A stretch of DNA of 21,197 nt from an uncultured Lachnospiraceae bacterium (GTDB lineage: Bacteria > Bacillota > Clostridia > Lachnospirales > Lachnospiraceae), in NCBI GenBank assembly GCA_910583835.1, contig CAJTYM010000030.1, positions 28,336 through 49,532 on the forward strand, read 5' to 3'. The notes under the pieces are model-generated. The model saw nothing but the letters and a program-made list of their open reading frames with translations. It was not told the origin of the DNA and ran no database searches. This document shows, in pieces, positions 16,598 to 21,197 of this stretch (positions within the stretch are counted from its first letter, which is position 1; each line of letters opens with the position of its first letter). The position numbers and the translations under genes are program-made.

Positions 16598-17161
16598 ATG
16601 GAAGATGAGCAGATTGTCCAGCTGTTTTTGGACAGGAAAGAAGCTGCGATTGAAGAACTCGACAGAAAATACAACCGGTATTGCTTTCAGATTGCCTGGA
16701 ATATCTTAAACAGCCGCGAGGATTCCGAAGAATGCGTCAATGACACGTGGTTCCGCACCTGGAATTACATTCCGCCGAAGAAACCGGCAATCCTTTCCTC
16801 ATTCATCGGCAGGATTACGAGGGGGCTGGCGATTGACCGTCTGCGCAGGAAATATGCGGCAAAGCGCGTGGATATGCATATGGCGGATGTGGAGGCGGAG
16901 ACGGCAAAGCTGGATGCTTTAGTCGTGAATACCGTGGAGGATAAGATTTCAGAAAAAGCGTTTTATGAAATCCTCAATGGCTTCCTATGGCAGCTTGCAG
17001 AAAGCGACCGGGATATTTTCCTCAGAAGGTACTGGCATATGGACAGCATCCGCGAGATTGCCGTAAGGCATGGCAGGACGGAAGGAAGCGTGAAAAACAG
17101 CCTGTACCGCAGCCGCAAGAAACTGTACAAATTGTTGGAGAAGGAGGGCGTGCCGATATGA
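16598..17161 (+). CDS. Sigma-70 family (ECF-like) RNA polymerase sigma factor
   Basis: The 187-residue product has sigma region 2 at about 20-90 (ESEEC-like EDSEECVNDTWFRTW and SFIGRITRGLAIDRLRRK) and region 4 at about 125-180 with the helix-turn-helix IREIAVRHGRTEGSVKNSLYRSRKKL. Regions 1 and 3 are missing, as in ECF factors. ATG 16598 was chosen because AAAGGGG ends seven bases before it; ATG 16592 and the upstream GTG 16526 are less well placed. The stop overlaps the next gene's start as ATGA, and that gene encodes a membrane protein of the type that commonly restrains such sigma factors. It begins 75 bp after the HNH gene, with no terminator seen between them. Confidence 0.92.
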   Translation: MEDEQIVQLFLDRKEAAIEELDRKYNRYCFQIAWNILNSREDSEECVNDTWFRTWNYIPPKKPAILSSFIGRITRGLAIDRLRRKYAAKRVDMHMADVEAETAKLDALVVNTVEDKISEKAFYEILNGFLWQLAESDRDIFLRRYWHMDSIREIAVRHGRTEGSVKNSLYRSRKKLYKLLEKEGVPI

Positions 17162-18465
17162 GGGAAGACAGGTTTAAGTTTCTGGAAGCGATGGGAAATA
17201 TTGATGACGAGCTGATTTATCAGTCCTGCCAGCCCTGGCAAAGAAGTTGGGGCGGTAAAATCCTGGCGTTTCACCCCGCAAAGGCGGCGGTGTGTGCCGT
17301 GCTGATTTTGGCGTTATGCCTTACCGGCATATTCCATCCGCAGGTAAAGGCAGCCATCCGCCATTTTACCACGAAGATAGCAGAAATCATGGGAGTTTCC
17401 AATGATTTGCTGCCCTACACGGACATTATCGGCACTTCGCAGACTAAGGAGGGCGTTACGGTTACCCTGGAAGAAGTGATTCTGGCGGAAAACCATCTCT
17501 ATGCTGCTTTTAGCCTGGACTGGGAGGATGGACTCAAACTGGGAAAAGATATGTGGTCGCCGGATATTGGCATTGAACATGAGACGAAATTTAACGGTGT
17601 GGAGGTTGATGCTGTATCCAGCGGAATCTGGACGCCTGAGATGGAGATGGGTTTAGGCAATTCGCAAAATGTGCTTGCCACTTTTGTTTATAACGATGAC
17701 AGCCTACCCTATGATATCCGTGAGATAGAATTGCAAATGCAGGTATTTCTGACGGATGACTTTCAGGGTGAGGGAATTCCCTTTACATTTCATTTTGCGA
17801 CGTCGAAAGAGGAACTGTCGAAGGACAATTTCAGTATGCCGGTTGAGTATGAGTTGAAAGCGGGCGGCGGCACTGCCTTAAGGCTGCAGAAGTTTCAGTT
17901 CAATCAGGTGTTCAGCCAGATTAGCGCAAGACCGAATGAACTATTTTATGAGAAAATGTTTGATGAAGGCTATATCCTGCTGGGAACAGACAGCGAGGGG
18001 AATCCATTAAGGTATGAGATATCCGGGGGCTTGGAGGACAATTTGATTTTTGAATGCATTGGGACGCTGCCCTCTGCGGACAGTGAGTGGATAGAACTAC
18101 AGCTTTATAAGGCCAAACTTCCCCCCTCTGAAGAACTTGAGGCAGACGAGGATTATGAAGAAGCCATGAAAGTGTATAATGTGGATGATTTAGATTATTT
18201 ACCGGTAGATGAGAAAATAAGGATTGATTTCCCGCGCCTGTCGGAGCGTGATTTGAGAGCCATAATTTCAGAAAAAGGCGAAGATGCAGTTACCTGGGAG
18301 GATTTTTCCCCATATCCCTTTACGGATATCGGCAGCGGGCAGTATGTGTATGAATACATCCTTAAGGAAGGCTCCCGGCTGTATCTGGCAGGTCCCTCCC
18401 TGGAGGAACTGCCAGGCAGCATCTATATTATCCACAGGGATGGCACGAAAGAGGAAATAAAGTAA
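17158..18465 (+). CDS. DUF4179 membrane-anchored protein, putative anti-sigma partner
   Basis: The 435-residue product has a short cytoplasmic N-terminus (1-40) that may bind the sigma factor, one transmembrane helix (about 41-59) and a large extracellular part. The first outer stretch (about 85-150, TKEGVTVTLEEVILAENHLYAAFSL) is the DUF4179 core, common next to sigma factors in Clostridia. The rest is beta-rich and acidic. ATG 17158 overlaps the sigma stop (ATGA), with AAGGAGGG nine bases upstream, so translation is coupled. The usual model is that the outer domain senses envelope stress and the inner tail holds the sigma factor; this is inference from the family. The gene ends eight bases before the convergent MATE gene, without a visible terminator. 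Confidence 0.88.
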   Translation: MREDRFKFLEAMGNIDDELIYQSCQPWQRSWGGKILAFHPAKAAVCAVLILALCLTGIFHPQVKAAIRHFTTKIAEIMGVSNDLLPYTDIIGTSQTKEGVTVTLEEVILAENHLYAAFSLDWEDGLKLGKDMWSPDIGIEHETKFNGVEVDAVSSGIWTPEMEMGLGNSQNVLATFVYNDDSLPYDIREIELQMQVFLTDDFQGEGIPFTFHFATSKEELSKDNFSMPVEYELKAGGGTALRLQKFQFNQVFSQISARPNELFYEKMFDEGYILLGTDSEGNPLRYEISGGLEDNLIFECIGTLPSADSEWIELQLYKAKLPPSEELEADEDYEEAMKVYNVDDLDYLPVDEKIRIDFPRLSERDLRAIISEKGEDAVTWEDFSPYPFTDIGSGQYVYEYILKEGSRLYLAGPSLEELPGSIYIIHRDGTKEEIK

Positions 18466-18473
18466 CTTGCGGT

Positions 18474-19883
18474 TTAATATCCCATAGCCTCCTGGCCAGT
18501 TGTCTTTGGGGAAGGTTCTTCTGTAAATACTTTTTTCCATTGAAGCTTTGCCAAAAGCAGGGCGACAATTCCAGACAGCATGTCAGCCGCCGCTCCTGCC
18601 CACAGCAGTCCGTCTACGCCCCAGAAATGTCCAAACAGGAACATGGCGGGAATCAGGAAGATAATCTGCCGGGACAGCGATATCACCAAAGCCGGAACAG
18701 GTTTTCCGAGTGATTGGAAGAAAATGCTGATTACCATCCCGCTGGGAATCATGAAGCAGAACAGCAGGTAAATCCGAAAACATTTTACGGCAAATTCCAT
18801 ATAGAGCGCCGATTCCTGCCCGAACAGGTTGATGATGGCTTCTGGGAAGACCTGGAATACAAACAGGGCAAAAACCATGATTGCAGTGCAGGAGACCAGC
18901 GACAGGCGGAAAGTTTTCTTTACCCTGTCATATTGCCCGCTGCCATAATTATAGCCCAGAATGGGCTGTATGCCGGTGGCAATGCCCATGGCGATGCTGG
19001 TAATCAATTGGCTGGCTTTCATAGTGATTCCCAGCGCTGCTAAGGCGATATCAGAGCCATATTTTGAATCTGCGCCGTATTTTACGAGCAGGTTGTTCTG
19101 GATGGCGATGACCAAAGTAGCAGCAATCTGGCTGAAAAAAGATGACATGCCGAGGGATATAATATTTTTTGTAACCTGCCGCCTGAGGATGAAATTCTGC
19201 AGGTTCAGTTTGATTGTCTGAAAGCGGAACAGGCAGCCAATATAGAAAACGGCATTGAGCATCTGTCCGATAACCGTTGCCAATGCAGCGCCTTTTACAC
19301 CCCAGTGAAACACGAAAATAAAGACGGGGTCAAGAATTATGTTGGCGATACAGCCAATCAGCATTCCTGCCATGCTGGATTTCGGGCGTCCGTCTGCACG
19401 GATGATATTGCTGAAATTAATGCCGACAATGAAGACGGGAAAGCCCAGTACAATAATCCTTCCATATTCAAGGGCGTAGGGCATGACGTCCGGTGTCGCG
19501 CCGAACAGGGTACACAGCGGTTCTAAGAAGATTTCAAATAAAATCAGCAGCAAAATGCTGCATGCCATGCTTAAAGTAATCATATTGCCCACGCCATCTG
19601 CCGCCTCTTTGGGCTGTTTTTTCCCGAGGTGCAGGCTCATAAAGGCAGAAGCCCCATTTCCCAGCATGATGGCGATTGCCATTACAATTAAACTCATGGG
19701 CATGATTACGTTGGTTGCCGCGTTGCCCAGATATCCAACGCCCTGTCCGATAAATACCTGGTCCACCATATTGTAAAGTGAATTAATCACAAGGGAAATG
19801 ACACTGGGAACGGCATACTGGACTGCCAGTTTGCCGATTTTTTCAGTTCCAAGCGGATTTGCAATTGTTGTAGTATGATTCAT
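18474..19883 (-). CDS. MATE-family multidrug/toxin efflux transporter (MepA-like)
   Basis: The 469-residue product has twelve hydrophobic segments in two related halves. Early motifs are typical of MATE exporters: YAVPSVISLVINSLYNMVDQVFIG, followed by LGNGASAFMSLHLGKKQ; the second half repeats the pattern with GIQPILGYNYGSG. The N-terminus (NPLGTEKIGKLA) is like that of the MepA subfamily. It should export cationic or other small toxic compounds using a sodium or proton gradient. AGGAGAAC lies six bases before ATG 19883. It is divergently transcribed from a LysR regulator across a 138-bp region with a palindrome, which suggests substrate-dependent control by that regulator. Confidence 0.93.
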   Translation of the reverse strand: MNHTTTIANPLGTEKIGKLAVQYAVPSVISLVINSLYNMVDQVFIGQGVGYLGNAATNVIMPMSLIVMAIAIMLGNGASAFMSLHLGKKQPKEAADGVGNMITLSMACSILLLILFEIFLEPLCTLFGATPDVMPYALEYGRIIVLGFPVFIVGINFSNIIRADGRPKSSMAGMLIGCIANIILDPVFIFVFHWGVKGAALATVIGQMLNAVFYIGCLFRFQTIKLNLQNFILRRQVTKNIISLGMSSFFSQIAATLVIAIQNNLLVKYGADSKYGSDIALAALGITMKASQLITSIAMGIATGIQPILGYNYGSGQYDRVKKTFRLSLVSCTAIMVFALFVFQVFPEAIINLFGQESALYMEFAVKCFRIYLLFCFMIPSGMVISIFFQSLGKPVPALVISLSRQIIFLIPAMFLFGHFWGVDGLLWAGAAADMLSGIVALLLAKLQWKKVFTEEPSPKTTGQEAMGY

Positions 19884-19909
19884 ATAGTTCTCCTTTCTCC
19901 TGTTTATAG

Positions 19910-19934
19910 TAGCACTCGAAATAGGTGAGTGCTA
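19910..19934. promoter_or_regulatory. Palindromic operator between MATE and lysR genes
   Basis: TAGCACTC (19910-19917), nine bases, then the exact inverse GAGTGCTA (19927-19934). The size and dyad fit a LysR-type binding site. On the minus strand it covers the stretch between a possible -35 (TTAGCA) and -10 (TACTAT) for the MATE gene, so binding there could block or tune that promoter. Confidence 0.6.
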
Positions 19935-19957
19935 AAATGATTAAAACATTAATTTCC

Positions 19958-19986
19958 TTGAATGTGAAGTGAAAAAATGGTATTAT
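19958..19986 (+). promoter_or_regulatory. Promoter of the lysR-type gene
   Basis: TTGAAT (19958-19963) and TATTAT (19981-19986) with a 17-bp spacer, 36 bp before ATG 20022. AGGAGA (20008-20013) is the ribosome site. The palindrome centre is about 50 bp upstream of this promoter. Confidence 0.7.
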
Positions 19987-20021
19987 CAATGACAAATATG
20001 CAATGATAGGAGAACGTCATC

Positions 20022-20891
20022 ATGAACACACAGCAGTTGGAAAGTTTTCTGGCAGTGGCGGAAAACCTCAGTTTTGCGAGGGCAGCAGAGGATTTAAATA
20101 TCACGCAGTCAGCAGTTTCCAGGCAGATCCATTCATTGGAAAATGAGTTGGATACCAGACTGTTCCACCGGACTTCCCGGAGCGTATCGTTGACTCCTGC
20201 CGGAATTAGCTTTTATGAAGACGCCAGGAATTTTATGGGAGGGCTGCGGATTGCCACGGAAAAGATAAAACGCCACAGTGCATCCAATGTACAGATACTG
20301 TCTATTGGCTATGGCAATGACATAGACTGTGAACTGTCGGCAGCGCTTTTGCGGGAATGCCGTGAACAAATCCCCGAACTGCATCCATTTTTGCGCATTA
20401 TCCCGCACCGTTCCATACTGAACCTCTTTCTGCAGGATGAGATAGATATTATGTTTGGATTTGCGGGCGATGTACCTGCCAAAGTGGGGATTTGTTACAA
20501 AGAACTGTTCCGGGCGCCGATTTGCTGCGTTATCGCGGCAGACCATGCCTATGCGGGCAGGAAAGAAATTAAGGAGCAGGAGCTTTATTCCGAAAACATT
20601 ATTATCTGCAATTCTTATTCTCTGCCGGCAAAGGCAGCAGTCCTGCAGAACCGCATGGAGCGTCATTTCCCCTTGGGATCCGTATATTACTGTGACAACC
20701 TCAATGCCATGCTCACCCTGGTCAAGGCGGGATATGGGTTTGGGATTTTACCGGATATTAAGAAGACGGATTCCCAGATATGCGCGATTCCCTTTGCTGA
20801 TGTGGAAGACACTTCTTTTGGATTTTCGTATAAAGAGAATTCGCCCAATCCGCTTGTCAAAAAGTTTGTCAAGAAAAAACACTTGATATAA
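20022..20891 (+). CDS. LysR-family transcriptional regulator
   Basis: The 289-residue product has an N-terminal winged helix-turn-helix (1-62), with the family pattern QQLESFLAVAENLSFARAAEDLNITQSAVSRQIHSLE and the linker LFHRTSRSVSLTPAG. A two-lobed periplasmic-binding-like effector domain (about 90-289) includes FGFAGDVPAK and LVKAGYGFGILPD. Length is close to the usual 300. It is divergent from the MATE exporter gene with a shared palindrome, the classic LysR arrangement, so the exporter is its likely target and a MATE substrate its likely ligand (inference). Confidence 0.94.
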   Translation: MNTQQLESFLAVAENLSFARAAEDLNITQSAVSRQIHSLENELDTRLFHRTSRSVSLTPAGISFYEDARNFMGGLRIATEKIKRHSASNVQILSIGYGNDIDCELSAALLRECREQIPELHPFLRIIPHRSILNLFLQDEIDIMFGFAGDVPAKVGICYKELFRAPICCVIAADHAYAGRKEIKEQELYSENIIICNSYSLPAKAAVLQNRMERHFPLGSVYYCDNLNAMLTLVKAGYGFGILPDIKKTDSQICAIPFADVEDTSFGFSYKENSPNPLVKKFVKKKHLI

Positions 20892-20950
20892 GCACTCATT
20901 TGTGATGAAATCAGTTGCTAAAAAATGGGGAAAGCCAAAATAATATAGCA

Positions 20951-20979
20951 TTGTCTGAAAAGGTAATGTGTGCTATACT
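20951..20979 (+). promoter_or_regulatory. Strong promoter of the small toxin gene
   Basis: TTGTCT (20951-20956), 17-bp spacer, TATACT (20974-20979) preceded by TGC, an extended -10. It would start an RNA near 20986, leaving a leader of about 90 bases before ATG 21077. Confidence 0.72.
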
Positions 20980-21032
20980 CCATTCATGGGAAACCATAGA
21001 GCCAAAGGCGGCTTTACCCCTCTTGCATTTTC

Positions 21033-21070
21033 GGAGGGTATAACAGCCCTCCAGACGAAAGAAAGGAGGG
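21033..21070 (+). promoter_or_regulatory. Competing hairpins over the toxin ribosome site
   Basis: CCCTCC (21047-21052) can pair with GGAGGG upstream (21033-21038, 8-base loop) or with GGAGGG downstream (21065-21070, 12-base loop). The downstream copy is the ribosome site of the 29-residue ORF. The two stems exclude each other, so the leader could switch between open and closed ribosome-site states. Leader structures that hide the ribosome site are common in type I toxin mRNAs. Confidence 0.55.
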
Positions 21071-21076
21071 TGGTAA

Positions 21077-21166
21077 ATGATTACATATCAGGATTTCTTT
21101 TTGTTCTGTACGTTTATTGTTGCCCTTATCGGTCTGCTTTATCAGATTTTTAAGGGAAAGAAATAG
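21077..21166 (+). CDS. 29-residue hydrophobic peptide, putative holin-like (type I) toxin
   Basis: The ORF starts MITYQDFFLF, continues with one membrane-spanning helix (about 6-24) and ends in the basic tail FKGKK. GGAGGG lies seven bases before the ATG. Length, MxTY start, single helix and lysine tail match the putative holin-like toxin family (Hol_Tox) of Bacillota, single-helix peptides of type I toxin-antitoxin loci that damage the membrane when overproduced. The strong promoter, long structured leader and 3' inverted repeat agree. An antisense RNA partner would be expected to overlap the 3' end, but its promoter may lie beyond the window. Confidence 0.75.
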   Translation: MITYQDFFLFCTFIVALIGLLYQIFKGKK

Positions 21167-21193
21167 CCGCCACTACTCGCAATAGTGACGGCT
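21165..21193. terminator. 3' inverted repeat of the toxin gene, possible terminator
   Basis: AGCCGCCACTA (21165-21175) and TAGTGACGGCT (21183-21193) pair at 10 of 11 positions around a seven-base loop, starting within the toxin stop codon. No T-run is visible before the window ends four bases later, so it may be a terminator stem, or the pairing site or terminator of an opposing antisense RNA. Confidence 0.5.
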
Positions 21194-21197
21194 GACC

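Noticed and set aside
16987..17157. Upstream extension of the DUF4179 gene
   Set aside because: It overlaps the sigma factor gene in another frame; ATG 17158 has a good ribosome site and the coupled ATGA overlap.
20891..20897. AGCACTC half-site at the end of the lysR gene, like the operator half-site
   Set aside because: It is a single 7-bp match without its inverted partner and is likely chance.
20968..21153. 61-codon frame at the right edge
   Set aside because: It runs through the promoter and leader and overlaps the better-supported 29-residue ORF in another frame.

Overview
The window looks like chromosomal DNA of a gut-type Clostridia (Bacillota), most likely a Lachnospiraceae. This is inferred from GGAGG-type ribosome sites, moderate GC, a GHKL/LytTR two-component pair, a sigma factor/DUF4179 pair, a MATE/LysR pair and a Hol_Tox-like small peptide. 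No rRNA, tRNA, CRISPR array or intact transposase is visible.

Layout. (1) 2-4817, plus strand: the 3' end of what looks like an extracellular contractile injection system (eCIS) locus. It holds the C-terminal part of a large protein with a nine-residue repeat linker (possible cargo), a two-domain AAA+ ATPase of the eCIS type, a possible 44-residue ORF, and a small YbjN/secretion-chaperone-like protein. (2) 4792-6848, minus strand: a GHKL histidine kinase and LytTR response regulator, translationally coupled; the kinase gene overlaps the end of region 1. (3) 7085-9301, plus strand: an ion/membrane operon of a ClC-family protein, an HdeD/DUF308 protein and a two-TM potassium channel, closed by a strong terminator. 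(4) 9302-9657: a gene-free gap holding the terminator, a 120-bp MITE-like element with 4-bp direct repeats, and an inverted repeat ahead of the next gene. (5) 9658-16522, plus strand: the most interesting part. It is a three-gene, apparently co-transcribed set encoding a restriction-endonuclease-like/NACHT NTPase, a 921-residue ATPase that resembles PtuA but has an N-terminal extension of about 400 residues, and a PtuB-like HNH nuclease. I read it as an anti-phage defence locus, possibly a composite or variant Septu/NACHT system. (6) 16598-18465, plus strand: an ECF-like sigma factor and a membrane-anchored DUF4179 protein with ATGA overlap. (7) 18474-20891: a MATE exporter divergent from a LysR regulator, with a palindrome placed where it could control both. 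(8) 20951-21193: a probable type I toxin locus with a strong promoter, a long leader with competing hairpins, a 29-residue hydrophobic peptide and a 3' inverted repeat.

How they work together: regions 1, 5 and 8 are accessory functions (injection machine, phage defence, toxin). Regions 2, 3, 6 and 7 are ordinary signalling, ion-handling and efflux modules. All function assignments rest on motifs read by eye; no database search was possible.
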